From a virus: DNA of 27,519 bases. A program made the position numbers and the translations under genes. The notes beneath the pieces were generated by a model. The model had not been told where the DNA came from, made no database searches, and saw only the letters and a list, made by a program, of their open reading frames with translations. The stretch spans positions 1-27,519 of the IMG/VR virus record IMGVR_UViG_3300023174_002894, one strand, 5' to 3'. Shown here one piece after another: positions 13,427 to 20,747 of this stretch. Each line of letters starts with the position of its first letter. The stretch's first letter is position 1.

Positions 13427-14069
13427 TTATTGCCTGCTGTTCTCTTGGATCTTTGCTGGTTAAAAACATGGCATTACAATACCTACCATTGCCTGTTAAG
13501 GATTTATCATAATCTGTTTTTATGGGAGTAACTTCATGTATAGTTGATGACAGAATAATAACAGTCCTGTTATGTTTTGGTTCTATTGTTACTTGTTTAT
13601 TTGAATTACATGAATACAATATAATATCACCACCTGTAAATTGTTTTGGTTCTATAAAAAAATAATTTAATAATGTAAAAAAAGTAACATCTTTATGTGG
13701 TTTATAATACTGCGAATTTTCATAATAAGATAGTAAATGAGATCTAACATTACAATCAAATAAACTTTTGAACATTGTATTAAACTCTAGAAGAGGTTTC
13801 TTCAATAATTCTTCAGAAGTTTGCTTCATGCCATGCGCAATTAAAGCTGAATGTTTCCAATTTTTAAAAACAAACTCTAAAAAAACACCACTTTTCTGAG
13901 TTAAAATTTCATTACCTTGCATGGCAGCAATTAATTTTGTTTCATCAGACATTATTGAAGTTTTTGTTAACCACTTCAATTCAAGCATAATTTCTTTTAA
14001 CTGATCTTGTGTATAGAAGTTATCGATAACAACTGCATCTATACCATCAGCGATATAAGTAAACTCCAT
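13413..14069 (-). CDS. 2OG-Fe(II) oxygenase (prolyl-4-hydroxylase-like), first copy
   Basis: 218 aa double-stranded beta-helix protein. Iron ligands His125-x-Asp127 (KPHKDV) and distal His178 (STIHEV). Arg196 (GRYCNAMF) is the expected 2-oxoglutarate ligand. FTGGDI at 144-149 is the usual strand turn of P4H-like phage enzymes. These proteins are frequent in T4-like marine phages; substrates are unknown, with tail or structural protein hydroxylation often suggested. It shares one base with the gene at 14069. It is unrelated in sequence to the second 2OG enzyme at 26370. Confidence 0.85.
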   Translation of the reverse strand: MEFTYIADGIDAVVIDNFYTQDQLKEIMLELKWLTKTSIMSDETKLIAAMQGNEILTQKSGVFLEFVFKNWKHSALIAHGMKQTSEELLKKPLLEFNTMFKSLFDCNVRSHLLSYYENSQYYKPHKDVTFFTLLNYFFIEPKQFTGGDIILYSCNSNKQVTIEPKHNRTVIILSSTIHEVTPIKTDYDKSLTGNGRYCNAMFLTSKDPREQQAINDSN

Positions 14070-15205
14070 TAAAATGCTCCGAGGATAATAGTTTCCTCAT
14101 TAATTCTTCCATTTGGTTGAGATGGTTTAGTCTTGAGTGTTTTAATTGCATTTGATAGAGCACGTTTACCTAGAGCAAGTCCCTTAAAGAATTCTTCTGG
14201 TTTACGTAGGGTATACGCTTTAGATTCAGCAAGAGAGATACCAATAATAGTAGTTCCCTTAACTGAGACAGTACCATTCTCTGCTTTATAGACACCAAAG
14301 CGACGATACTTGGTATTATAGAACCATACTTCGCTTGACCCAATGATTGTTGCTGGAGCCACTGACTTCAATTCAAGTTCTGGAAACTCTCGCATAAACT
14401 TCATTTTAGCAGTCATTTTAGTAGGCGACACTGGTTTCAACTTTCTTGGAGCACGATTGGCTTTGGCAGTTTGAACCATTTGTTGACAGTCAGCAATAAT
14501 CTCTTCGACAAACTCAGCAAACTTCTTGAGTTCACGTTTGGTAAAATGCGAGTAACCTTCTACAAGTTGTTCATCAACCCCTGCAATGGCTTCCTCAATT
14601 TCTTTGGCAGTACCAACAAACAACTCTCCAATGCGTTTAGCAATCGGTCCAGCCACTTGATTCGCCAGCAAATAATTCTTTGTTGAAAACTCGGACTTGC
14701 AACCATTAAGCACAAAGTCATCAATCGCTCCTTCAATTTCACCAGCCAAGTCATGGGCTTTCTCTTCCATTCTTTGTTGAATTGATATTACATTAGATGG
14801 AGCAGCAGCTTTTGCAGCGTCAGCATCTTTCTTATCTTGTTTGTCTTGAGACTTCTGGCGAGTTTTAATCTGAGCCAGTAGTTTTTCAATACCTTCATTG
14901 TAGTGTTTCATCTCGGCATCTTGAAGTTCAGAACCGATATCCATCAAACGAGCAAGGATACCTGGAGTACGGAAATGGTACTCATCAACTTTAAGAAGTT
15001 CAACTGCTACTTTCTTATCGATCTTAGCATAGTGACTAATGAACCACTTCTTCTTATCTTTGTCATCGCTATTAGAGTTGTAATAGTTTAAGACATGGAG
15101 CAAATCACGCATGTAGTTATCTTGTGTGAGTACTCGCTCATCACCTTTCATGAACGCTTCGGCTTTCGCTGTTGCTGCTCTACGCTTTGCTGTATTCACT
15201 GCCAT
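14069..15205 (-). CDS. Conserved T4-like phage protein of unknown function (378 aa)
   Basis: The N-terminal third is helical with a Lys/Gln/Asp-rich linker (about 112-136). The middle is helical. The C-terminal domain, from about residue 255, carries LKPVSPTKMTAKMKFMREFP and later EVWFYNTKYRRFGVYKA. I recognise this C-terminal pattern from large hypothetical proteins of T4-like marine phages, but no function is known. Shine-Dalgarno AAGGA supports the ATG. Confidence 0.75.
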   Translation of the reverse strand: MAVNTAKRRAATAKAEAFMKGDERVLTQDNYMRDLLHVLNYYNSNSDDKDKKKWFISHYAKIDKKVAVELLKVDEYHFRTPGILARLMDIGSELQDAEMKHYNEGIEKLLAQIKTRQKSQDKQDKKDADAAKAAAPSNVISIQQRMEEKAHDLAGEIEGAIDDFVLNGCKSEFSTKNYLLANQVAGPIAKRIGELFVGTAKEIEEAIAGVDEQLVEGYSHFTKRELKKFAEFVEEIIADCQQMVQTAKANRAPRKLKPVSPTKMTAKMKFMREFPELELKSVAPATIIGSSEVWFYNTKYRRFGVYKAENGTVSVKGTTIIGISLAESKAYTLRKPEEFFKGLALGKRALSNAIKTLKTKPSQPNGRINEETIILGAF

Positions 15206-15214
15206 GTTATATCC

Positions 15215-15403
15215 TTATTTTGATTTAAATGAGAGACCAGTTGAGCCACCTACAACACCACCAAGAATCAATGCAGCACACCAAGTGTCAAAACCGATTG
15301 GAATGTTGAGGGCTGGGAATAATGTGTTCAATGACCAAATGGTTGCGACTGGCGCAAGAATAAGCAGAAGAACAACAAACCCAAGTATTAACAAATATTT
15401 CAT
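15215..15403 (-). CDS. 62-aa two-pass membrane protein
   Basis: Two hydrophobic segments (about 3-25 and 40-57) and a short Lys-containing tail (SFKSK). The second is Gly-rich (LILGGVVGGSTG). Starts by ATGA overlap with the stop of the WYL_2-like gene. Similar short proteins occur in T4-like marine phages; a holin role is possible but unsupported. Confidence 0.75.
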   Translation of the reverse strand: MKYLLILGFVVLLLILAPVATIWSLNTLFPALNIPIGFDTWCAALILGGVVGGSTGLSFKSK

Positions 15404-15702
15404 AGTGTAAATTCCACTTTAGTTACTGAGTCCCAGCGGAAAGATCTCCACTCGGATTTTTCTGTATCAAAGACCCGAACTGCGGATCCATCAGACGTGC
15501 TAGGCGACCCTGTAGTTTTGGGGATCTTGTCGGTTGGGATTCGACCTTCGATAAGGGTACATTGCATGGCTCTTTCGGTACCATCTTTCTTGGTGAAAGT
15601 AACGCACAAATCTTTGACGTTGGTGTCATGTAGAACTCCTAGTGTCCATGTTTTAAACTCTTCGAATTCTTTATCTGTTTTGAATACTGTTTGCATTGTC
15701 AT
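15400..15702 (-). CDS. WYL_2 (DUF2693)-type SH3-fold phage protein
   Basis: 100 aa. Core pattern VTFTKKDGTERAMQCTLIEGRIP, then VRVFDTEKSEWRSFRWDSV. This is the signature of the small SH3-like beta-barrel proteins grouped as WYL_2/DUF2693 in phages, probably nucleic-acid or ligand binding. Its start lies 31 bases inside the preceding gene, and an alternative ATG two codons in is possible. Confidence 0.82.
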   Translation of the reverse strand: MTMQTVFKTDKEFEEFKTWTLGVLHDTNVKDLCVTFTKKDGTERAMQCTLIEGRIPTDKIPKTTGSPSTSDGSAVRVFDTEKSEWRSFRWDSVTKVEFTL

Positions 15703-15931
15703 TATCTAATCTCACTTTTAATTCATTAATAATTGGTTCAAAAAATTCTTTGAATTCTCTTGGTTCAAAGAAACATGTATGCCCACCATCAATTATAATT
15801 TTGCCTTTTGCATCGACTAATTTATTCTTGATTGTAAACTCAATCGTTTCATAACTTGTTTTTACATTATGCTCTTTGATTTTAATTGTTCGTGTTAAAC
15901 CTTCTCTGTGAAGTTCATATTCCAAGTCCAT
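15671..15931 (-). CDS. Unknown 86-aa protein
   Basis: I choose the ATG at 15931 (MDLEYELHREG) because AAAGG lies eight bases upstream and the upstream part of the frame overlaps another real gene. The protein is soluble with alternating strands (TRTIKIKEHNV, YETIEFTIKNK) and a basic C-terminus. No family recognised. Overlaps both neighbours. Confidence 0.7.
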   Translation of the reverse strand: MDLEYELHREGLTRTIKIKEHNVKTSYETIEFTIKNKLVDAKGKIIIDGGHTCFFEPREFKEFFEPIINELKVRLDNDNANSIQNR

Positions 15932-16058
15932 GGTCTGCCTTTCTATGCTTTGGTTGACGAATGTACTGAACCTTGCTCTCTTCTCTACGCTGACGGTATT
16001 TCGGAGTGCGCAAATCTTTTGCAATCGGATCTCTAGGTTTCATTCGTTTATTATACAT
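15915..16058 (-). CDS. Small basic phage protein (RDPIAKDLRTPKY type)
   Basis: 47 aa, strongly basic: MYNKRMKPRDPIAKDL... then RTPKYRQRRE. The R-D/N-P-I-A-K-D-L-R-T-P-K-Y core recurs in tiny proteins of T4-like phages, which supports the call despite the size. Function unknown; the charge suggests nucleic-acid binding. Start nine bases after the preceding gene's stop, end overlapping the 86-aa gene by 17 bases. Confidence 0.8.
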   Translation of the reverse strand: MYNKRMKPRDPIAKDLRTPKYRQRREESKVQYIRQPKHRKADHGLGI

Positions 16059-16067
16059 TTCTTTCTC

Positions 16068-16295
16068 TTACAAAGCAAATTTCTTTAAAAGTTCTTTTGC
16101 ATCAGTTGTATCGCGCACTTCATTGTCAAGTTCTGCCATAATGATCAGACGCTGCAACAACTCGGCTTCTTTCTGCAAATTGTCATCAAGGGAATTATAC
16201 CACTCAAAGTAGTCTTCCTCTGAATCAAGATTCCACATGATATTCAACATACGCTTTTGACGCTTACTTACGCCATGAATTTTAATTTCGCTCAT
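16068..16295 (-). CDS. Unknown 75-aa helical protein
   Basis: Charged helical protein (MSEIKIHGVSKRQKRMLNIM...; DYFEWYNSL near 28-36; RDTTDAKELLKKFAL at the end). Four-base overlap with the MazG-like gene. The pattern resembles small conserved proteins of T4-like marine phages; function unknown. Confidence 0.75.
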   Translation of the reverse strand: MSEIKIHGVSKRQKRMLNIMWNLDSEEDYFEWYNSLDDNLQKEAELLQRLIIMAELDNEVRDTTDAKELLKKFAL

Positions 16296-16594
16296 GCTAC
16301 CTTCTTAAAAATACTGGACCATGTTTGAAGTTTCATCATCTTCTCACTCTTTGCGGTCATTACAGCTGACTCGCTGACCATACCTGAATCAATCAGAAGG
16401 TCAATCATGCACATCAAGTCGCCAATTTCTTCTTCTAGGTGTTCACGATTTGAAACACCTTTGTGGTGGTCTTCCATCCCAAACCTAAAAACCTTACTGA
16501 TGGCTTGTGTAACTTCAGCACATTCTTCTTGCGTAATCAACAGGATCTCACGATTCGCTTCATTAATTTCATGCATCTTCATAAATTTATTCAT
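16292..16594 (-). CDS. MazG-like nucleotide pyrophosphohydrolase
   Basis: 100 aa from the chosen ATG at 16594 (MNKFMKMHE). A longer frame exists but would overlap the upstream gene by 74 bases. EECAEV (E-E-x-x-E) and EEIGDLM (E-x-x-D) are the metal-binding motifs of the MazG/PRA-PH all-alpha pyrophosphohydrolases. They cleave (d)NTPs or related nucleotides, and phage MazG has been linked to ppGpp or dNTP pool control. The compact size fits a single-domain member. Confidence 0.8.
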   Translation of the reverse strand: MNKFMKMHEINEANREILLITQEECAEVTQAISKVFRFGMEDHHKGVSNREHLEEEIGDLMCMIDLLIDSGMVSESAVMTAKSEKMMKLQTWSSIFKKVA

Positions 16595-16841
16595 AATTCT
16601 TTTTATCACCAAATCTTTCATTAAACTCATAACCCATAAAGTAAGCACGCATTTCTGCAATGCTCATATCTTTGGATTCAACTCGGTCGCCACGATAAGA
16701 ACCCTCTGGATACCAGTGCGGGTCTTGTGGACGACTGTAATGACTATCAGCTGAACCACGATCAAAAGGACTACCATGAGTGCGATCAAAAATTTCACCA
16801 CGATACTCAACTTTATCAATTTCTTCAATAATCATATTCAT
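16587..16841 (-). CDS. Conserved 84-aa phage protein (RTHGSPFDRGSADS type)
   Basis: The block FDRTHGSPFDRGSADSHY followed by RPQDPHWYPEG is a strongly conserved motif of small proteins in many T4-like and other phages and is recognisable by eye. Function unknown. Coupled by ATGA to the 50-aa gene upstream and by an 8-base overlap to the MazG-like gene. Confidence 0.85.
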   Translation of the reverse strand: MNMIIEEIDKVEYRGEIFDRTHGSPFDRGSADSHYSRPQDPHWYPEGSYRGDRVESKDMSIAEMRAYFMGYEFNERFGDKKNYE

Positions 16842-16990
16842 GCTTCAACCCTTTCATTCCAACGCTGTTCAACAATTTCATTTACCCAATCAATTGGGCA
16901 ACCACAATAATTTGATATCTCTTCGCAAGACCATTTCGTGGTATCTAGAAGATAGTTTATTTCTTCCCAAAGTTCTTTCATTGCAGCCAT
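16838..16990 (-). CDS. 50-aa small helical protein
   Basis: Starts MAAMKELWEE, with CEEISNYCGCPIDW in the middle and a C-terminal helix. The helix-turn-helix-like spacing of EEISNYCGCPIDWVNEIV could be a small DNA-binding unit, but this is weak. A GAGGT Shine-Dalgarno lies five bases upstream and the promoter at 17023 lies just ahead, so it is the first gene of that unit. Ends in ATGA overlap with the next gene. Confidence 0.75.
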   Translation of the reverse strand: MAAMKELWEEINYLLDTTKWSCEEISNYCGCPIDWVNEIVEQRWNERVEA

Positions 16991-17022
16991 ATAAACCTCA
17001 CTTTTTCATCATTTATACAACT

Positions 17023-17051
17023 ATTATACCCCATCATGCAATGAAAGTAAA
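17023..17051 (-). promoter_or_regulatory. Sigma70-like promoter of the 16990-leftward unit
   Basis: -35 TTTACT (17051-17046) and -10 TATAAT (17028-17023), 17-base spacer. Upstream it shares GGGGATTA...TTTCGC with the promoter at 82. The expected start near 17016 leaves a 26-base leader to the 50-aa gene. Confidence 0.85.
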
Positions 17052-17063
17052 GCGAAATGTTGT

Positions 17064-17088
17064 AATCCCCTCAGAAAGTGAGGGGATT
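17064..17088 (-). terminator. Hairpin between two transcription units
   Basis: Perfect 9-bp arms AATCCCCTC/GAGGGGATT (10 bp with one A-T more) around a GAAAG loop, just after the stop of the 73-aa membrane gene and directly upstream of the 17023 promoter. No T-run follows on either strand, so it may be a processing or stability hairpin, or a weak terminator. One arm forms part of the element shared upstream of the promoters. Confidence 0.5.
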
Positions 17089-17111
17089 CGTAAGTTGTTA
17101 ATACTAAAGGG

Positions 17112-17333
17112 TTATTTAGAGGGAAATAGTCGGTCTATGAAGTGAGACTCAAACATCCGATCTATCTTGCGCCCAAGAGCAGGATGCAAGACTAGCAACA
17201 TTTGCAAAGTAATCGCAATGGATAGCGTGCAAACTACCCAAAGAGCACCCATAATTGGGATGGTAAAAAATGCCAGTAGCCAAGCAAGGATCTGACAAAG
17301 TTTTAACAGAATTTTATATAGCGAGTGCATCAT
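17112..17333 (-). CDS. 73-aa membrane protein
   Basis: Two adjacent hydrophobic segments (about 5-25 and 27-50: LAWLLAFFTIPIMGALWVV...) and a basic C-terminus (RKIDRMFESHF). No family recognised. Starts by ATGA overlap with the BPL_N-like gene stop and ends the unit ahead of the hairpin at 17064. A T4-type late box lies 62 bases upstream. Confidence 0.7.
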   Translation of the reverse strand: MMHSLYKILLKLCQILAWLLAFFTIPIMGALWVVCTLSIAITLQMLLVLHPALGRKIDRMFESHFIDRLFPSK

Positions 17334-17977
17334 TCCACCAATTCATTTACAAAGTTTAATAGTAAGTCATGATGTCTTCCATCATGATAGTGTTTATTTA
17401 TATACTGCCAAGGTTTCTCATACCAATACTTTGGTGCTTCTGGATGACAACCAATCAAACCAATCCTACCTTGTATGATTGCCATGGGATCACCATTGGA
17501 ATATCGTGCAACTGTTTTGAATTTAGTTTCATCGCCAATTAACGCACATCCATCATAGAAATACATTTTCTCTTGTTGGTCGTTCCATGTGACTGAAGCT
17601 ACTGTTCCGTAGCTTCTTTTAACATCTGCGTTTGGTTGTTTTATATATTGAACAGGGTTGACATCAGTAAGTATATCGAAATAACGCTGTCCAGCCCAAT
17701 AAGCACCCATGCAAATACCAAGATAGTGACCACCACCTGATATGAACTCGGCGATTCGATTCGCTCTTGTTCTAGTGAAGAAATTAAGATACGAGTCACT
17801 ATCCCCAATCCCACCAGGAAAAGCAATAACATCAAGATTGTCAAAGAAAGTATCATCATCTAATTCCTTCTCTTCGAATATTCGTATTTGATAGTCTTTT
17901 GAAAGCGCATGCACCATTGCATATGCGCAATCTTCAGAACATTCTGGATGGCGCATAAACAATGCGAGGTGTTTCAT
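17330..17977 (-). CDS. BPL_N-like amidotransferase-fold protein
   Basis: 215 aa. GATase-like Rossmann fold: FPGGIGDSDSY (53-63), the nucleophile elbow GICMGAYWA (Cys89) with preceding GGGHYLG, and HPEAPKYW (His178, Glu180), so a complete Cys-His-Glu triad. The PGG...GG-x-YLGIC-x-GAY pattern is that of BPL_N proteins (the domain N-terminal to eukaryotic biotin ligase, stand-alone in bacteria), whose activity is poorly known. It overlaps the Agt-type gene stop by four bases, so it is probably translated with it. It is unrelated in detail to the GATase at 1944. Alternatives are a ThuA-like or PfpI-like protein. Confidence 0.72.
   Translation of the reverse strand: MKHLALFMRHPECSEDCAYAMVHALSKDYQIRIFEEKELDDDTFFDNLDVIAFPGGIGDSDSYLNFFTRTRANRIAEFISGGGHYLGICMGAYWAGQRYFDILTDVNPVQYIKQPNADVKRSYGTVASVTWNDQQEKMYFYDGCALIGDETKFKTVARYSNGDPMAIIQGRIGLIGCHPEAPKYWYEKPWQYINKHYHDGRHHDLLLNFVNELVE
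17395..17402 (-). promoter_or_regulatory. T4-type late box TATAAATA ahead of the 73-aa membrane gene
   Basis: TATAAATA on the minus strand inside the end of the BPL_N-like gene, 62 bases before the next ATG. This is the same geometry as the intergenic box at 3389 (66 bases). Internal late promoters are common in T4; chance remains possible. Confidence 0.35.
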
Positions 17978-18975
17978 GTTTTCTCTACTAGGTTTTCTTT
18001 AAATATTTTCCAAGCATTGTCCCATGTCCAACGCTGACTACCTTCTAATACTCTTTCTCTATCTAGTTGCAAACATGCATCAACTGCATGTTTTAAGTTT
18101 TCGTTCATAAAACCAGTTTCCGCTTGATCAATAACATCAAGTGGACCATCGCATGGATATGCTGCAACTGGAGTACCGCATGCCATTGATTCAATCATAA
18201 CAATACCAAAGGTTTCCCATTGACTAGGAAATACAAACACTTCTGCATTTGCATACCATTTCGCTAGATCAACACCAGTTTTGAATCCAGTAAAAATCAC
18301 ATCAGGATACTGTTTCTTATATGTTTCAAACATAGGTCCATCACCAACCATAACCTTATAGTATCCAGGATATTCAAGTTCAAAAAACTTTTCTAGATTC
18401 TTTTCTTTACTAACACGTGAAACGCACAGCAAATATTTCCCATTGATATTATCATGTCTATGTGATGGATTGAATATTTCTCTATCAACACCACGAGTCC
18501 AAGAAATAACTTCTCCATCGAATCCATGTGATTTTAAATCCTTGACCATAGTGTCAGTAGTAGTTAGAACTTTACCGCTATGCTTATGAAACCAACGAAC
18601 AAATCGCCAAGTGATCCATTCTGGTATACCAAATAACTTTTTTAAACCTTCAGGAAACTTAGTATGATAAGCAGTATTGTGCCTAATATTATGTTTTGAA
18701 AGATATGCTCTAGCCCACAAACCCAAAGTACCTTCTGTGGCGATGTGGATATGATCTGGATTAATCTCCTCGATCTTCTTCCAAATTTTCCACGGGAAGG
18801 TAATCTTGACTTCGTTGTAGCCAGGACAATCAACATAGCGGAAGCACCTGGGATCAATATAATCCACAGTATAACCATCGCGAATCGCACACGATTCAAT
18901 ATTCTTGTAGGTCGTAACAACACCATTGATTTGATCAGGTAAGTTATCAGTTACAATTAAAATCTTTTTGGTCAT
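17974..18975 (-). CDS. agt: GT4 glycosyltransferase, Agt-like (diacylglycerol glycosyltransferase)
   Basis: 333 aa GT-B enzyme. N-terminal acceptor lobe: MTKKILIVTDNLPDQINGVV and HIATEGTLGLWARAY (77-91). C-terminal donor lobe: RGVDREIFNP (161-170), VSRVSKEKNL (185-194), VGDGP (210-214) and the E-x7-E pair Glu254/Glu262 in ETFGIVMIE, then GTPVAAYP and GPLDVI. The HIATEGPLG...YHTxFPEY-like blocks match the single-domain GT4 enzymes that bacteria encode next to plcP. Their proposed role is adding glucose or glucuronate to diacylglycerol when phosphate is short. The plcP-like gene is indeed directly upstream (18 bases). The sugar donor cannot be read from sequence. A lipopolysaccharide or capsule glycosyltransferase is the alternative. 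Confidence 0.78.
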   Translation of the reverse strand: MTKKILIVTDNLPDQINGVVTTYKNIESCAIRDGYTVDYIDPRCFRYVDCPGYNEVKITFPWKIWKKIEEINPDHIHIATEGTLGLWARAYLSKHNIRHNTAYHTKFPEGLKKLFGIPEWITWRFVRWFHKHSGKVLTTTDTMVKDLKSHGFDGEVISWTRGVDREIFNPSHRHDNINGKYLLCVSRVSKEKNLEKFFELEYPGYYKVMVGDGPMFETYKKQYPDVIFTGFKTGVDLAKWYANAEVFVFPSQWETFGIVMIESMACGTPVAAYPCDGPLDVIDQAETGFMNENLKHAVDACLQLDRERVLEGSQRWTWDNAWKIFKENLVEKT

Positions 18976-18993
18976 CGAACTACTTGAGTGTGT

Positions 18994-19851
18994 TTATGCT
19001 TTAGTGATTTTTTCAACGCTTTTAACCACATCTTCTTTTCTTTGATTTTGTCGTGGCTCACACACGCTTGATACATCTTCTTTACTATCTTGCGAACTTT
19101 CATGGTCGTTCTCCTTGGTCCAAGTTATAATTTCCCATTTACCGTCATGATGCTCAACAAGAGCAGTGCATGACTCAACCCAGTCACCATCATTCATATA
19201 TATCACGCCACCAATCTCTTTGATTTCAGCATGATGAATATGACCACAAATGACTCCATCGTAACCTCGTTTCTTACAATAACCAGCAAGATTACGTTCA
19301 AATTGAAACATAAAGTCAGACGCTTTCTTTACTTTATGCTTTAAGTATTTACTCAAAGACCAATAGCCAAATCCTAGTTTATGACGAACCCAATTGAAAC
19401 GAGAGTTCCAGTCAAGAACCAAGTCGTAGAGTTTATCACCAAGAAACGCAAGCCATGGAGCAAGGCGAGTAATACCATCAAATAGATCGCCATGCGTTAT
19501 TAGATAATGTTTACCATCTGCGCCGATATGTTCTGTTTGATTTTTAATTTCAATCAGACCAAAAGAAAATCCGTATGGGATCATTGGTCTTAAGAATTCA
19601 TCATGATTACCTGCAACGTATATAACCCTTGTACCACGTTTAGCGTGACCAAGGATTCTACGAACTACATTAGTATGAGATTGCTTCCAACGCCACTTGT
19701 TCTGCTGAATTTTCCAAGCATCAATAATATCCCCAACCAAATATAGAGTATCACATGTATTATGTTTCAGGAAATTATTTAATTTAGCTGCTTGACAATC
19801 ACGAGTACCTAAGTGAACATCACTTATGAATATCGTGCGGTATTTCATCAT
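18994..19851 (-). CDS. plcP: PlcP-type metallophosphoesterase (phospholipase C / LpxH-related)
   Basis: 285 aa calcineurin-like phosphoesterase. Metal motifs in order: Asp11-x-His13 (SDVHLGTR), Gly40-Asp41 (VGDIIDAW), Gly-Asn82-His83-Asp84 (GNHDEF), His120 (THGD), and Gly-His204-x-His206 (GHIHHAEI), then NDGDWVESCTALVEH. Canonical LpxH instead has DLHL, GNRDF and GHTHRP. The form seen here is that of the PlcP branch, annotated LpxH-like but shown in rhizobia and marine bacteria to act as a phospholipase C during phosphate starvation. No signal peptide, so it acts at the inner face of the inner membrane. A charged tail (about 246-285) goes beyond the usual domain. Overlaps the 76-aa gene by ATGA. 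Confidence 0.8.
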   Translation of the reverse strand: MMKYRTIFISDVHLGTRDCQAAKLNNFLKHNTCDTLYLVGDIIDAWKIQQNKWRWKQSHTNVVRRILGHAKRGTRVIYVAGNHDEFLRPMIPYGFSFGLIEIKNQTEHIGADGKHYLITHGDLFDGITRLAPWLAFLGDKLYDLVLDWNSRFNWVRHKLGFGYWSLSKYLKHKVKKASDFMFQFERNLAGYCKKRGYDGVICGHIHHAEIKEIGGVIYMNDGDWVESCTALVEHHDGKWEIITWTKENDHESSQDSKEDVSSVCEPRQNQRKEDVVKSVEKITKA

Positions 19852-20078
19852 ACCACCATTGCTATTGCATTGGCTGCTGATACAATATAACGAAGTGCTT
19901 GTTCATCAGACGCTAGTTCTTGGGCAGCTTTTACTTCAGCTACTTGTTGAACTAAGAACTGAAATTCTTCTAGGGATAATTCTTGTGATTCATATTGCTG
20001 GCGCAAAACTAAAAGTTCATTTGCCAATACAGCTGCTGGACCACCAAGTCCAGCTACTTCTCTTAATTGTTCTAGCAT
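19848..20078 (-). CDS. Unknown 76-aa helical protein
   Basis: Helical, acidic, Gln/Leu-rich (LANELLVLRQQYESQELSLE). It has a Gly/Ala-rich N-terminal part (AGLGGPAAVLAN) and no membrane segment. Coupled by ATGA to plcP and one base after the lipoprotein gene. The EELSLEEFQFLVQQV pattern suggests a coiled coil. No family recognised. Confidence 0.7.
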   Translation of the reverse strand: MLEQLREVAGLGGPAAVLANELLVLRQQYESQELSLEEFQFLVQQVAEVKAAQELASDEQALRYIVSAANAIAMVV

Positions 20079-20079
20079 G

Positions 20080-20439
20080 TTATCTACCTTTCCATGCGTC
20101 TACTATGACGTCTATTCTAGTTTTATTAATTTTAAGGATTGACTCACAGAACAATTTTTTGTCAGATGCTTTGGCTTTACCAATTGCTTCTTGTAGCTGA
20201 GCAATGGATGTAGCCTGAGGATCTTTTCTCAACTCAGTATATACCTTAAGATGCTGAATTTTAGTTTCTGCGTCTGTCCAGTTTTTATCTTCACAATTCA
20301 ATTTCTCAATTGCAATTTTTGTAGATACTAGATTATCAAACATAACAGGGTCGTGTGGCTTTGGCCAAATGGCAGATATTGCCATAATTGAACAACCATT
20401 TAAACACAGAACTAATGATAGTAGTATAAGTTTTTTCAT
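20080..20439 (-). CDS. 119-aa lipoprotein
   Basis: Signal peptide with lipobox LNGC (Cys16): [17 protein letters not shown]. The mature part is helical, with two further Cys (EKLNCEDKN near 47-55 and KLFCESIL near 135-142 of the gene's codon run), possibly a disulfide. No family recognised. A spanin (Rz1-like) role is possible for a short lipoprotein but there is no Pro-rich segment or Rz partner beside it. Overlaps the iscA stop by four bases. Confidence 0.7.
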   Translation of the reverse strand: MKKLILLSLVLCLNGCSIMAISAIWPKPHDPVMFDNLVSTKIAIEKLNCEDKNWTDAETKIQHLKVYTELRKDPQATSIAQLQEAIGKAKASDKKLFCESILKINKTRIDVIVDAWKGR

Positions 20440-20747
20440 ACGCTAAATGAACTCCCGCATCCACAAGTAGATTTTGCATTAGGGTTTGATATAACAAACT
20501 GAGAACCTTTTAGTTTGTTGCTTGTATAATCTATTGTAGCATTGTCAAAATACTGCATGCTCATTGGATCAATTAAAAGACTATCAATAACGAGGTCATC
20601 TTCTTGTTTATCTTCTTCAAGAGTAAACCCATAGTTGAACCCAGAGCATCCACCACCAGATATAAATGCTCTTACATATTTCATTGATACATCATCCATT
20701 AAGATTTCATCAATTTGTTTTTTTGCGGATTGTGTTACGGTAATCAT
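20436..20747 (-). CDS. iscA: A-type iron-sulfur carrier protein
   Basis: 103 aa. The three conserved cysteines are present: Cys34 (GGGCSGFNY) and Cys95/Cys97 (STCGCGSSF). I place the start at [10 protein letters not shown] because that ATG overlaps the iscU stop as ATGA. Upstream codons in the same frame belong to iscU's region. A-type carriers pass Fe-S clusters from the IscU scaffold to apo-enzymes. Single A-type carriers are known in marine phages; having it with a scaffold protein is less usual. Confidence 0.9.
   Translation of the reverse strand: MITVTQSAKKQIDEILMDDVSMKYVRAFISGGGCSGFNYGFTLEEDKQEDDLVIDSLLIDPMSMQYFDNATIDYTSNKLKGSQFVISNPNAKSTCGCGSSFSV

Noticed and set aside
15671-16024. 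Longer version (117 aa) of the 86-aa gene
   Set aside because: The added part overlaps the recognisable small basic protein at 15915-16058, and the internal ATG has a better ribosome site.
18994-19851. Calling the phosphoesterase LpxH
   Set aside because: The motif set DVHLGTR / GNHDEF / GHIHHAEI and the neighbouring GT4 gene fit the PlcP branch; canonical LpxH motifs differ.
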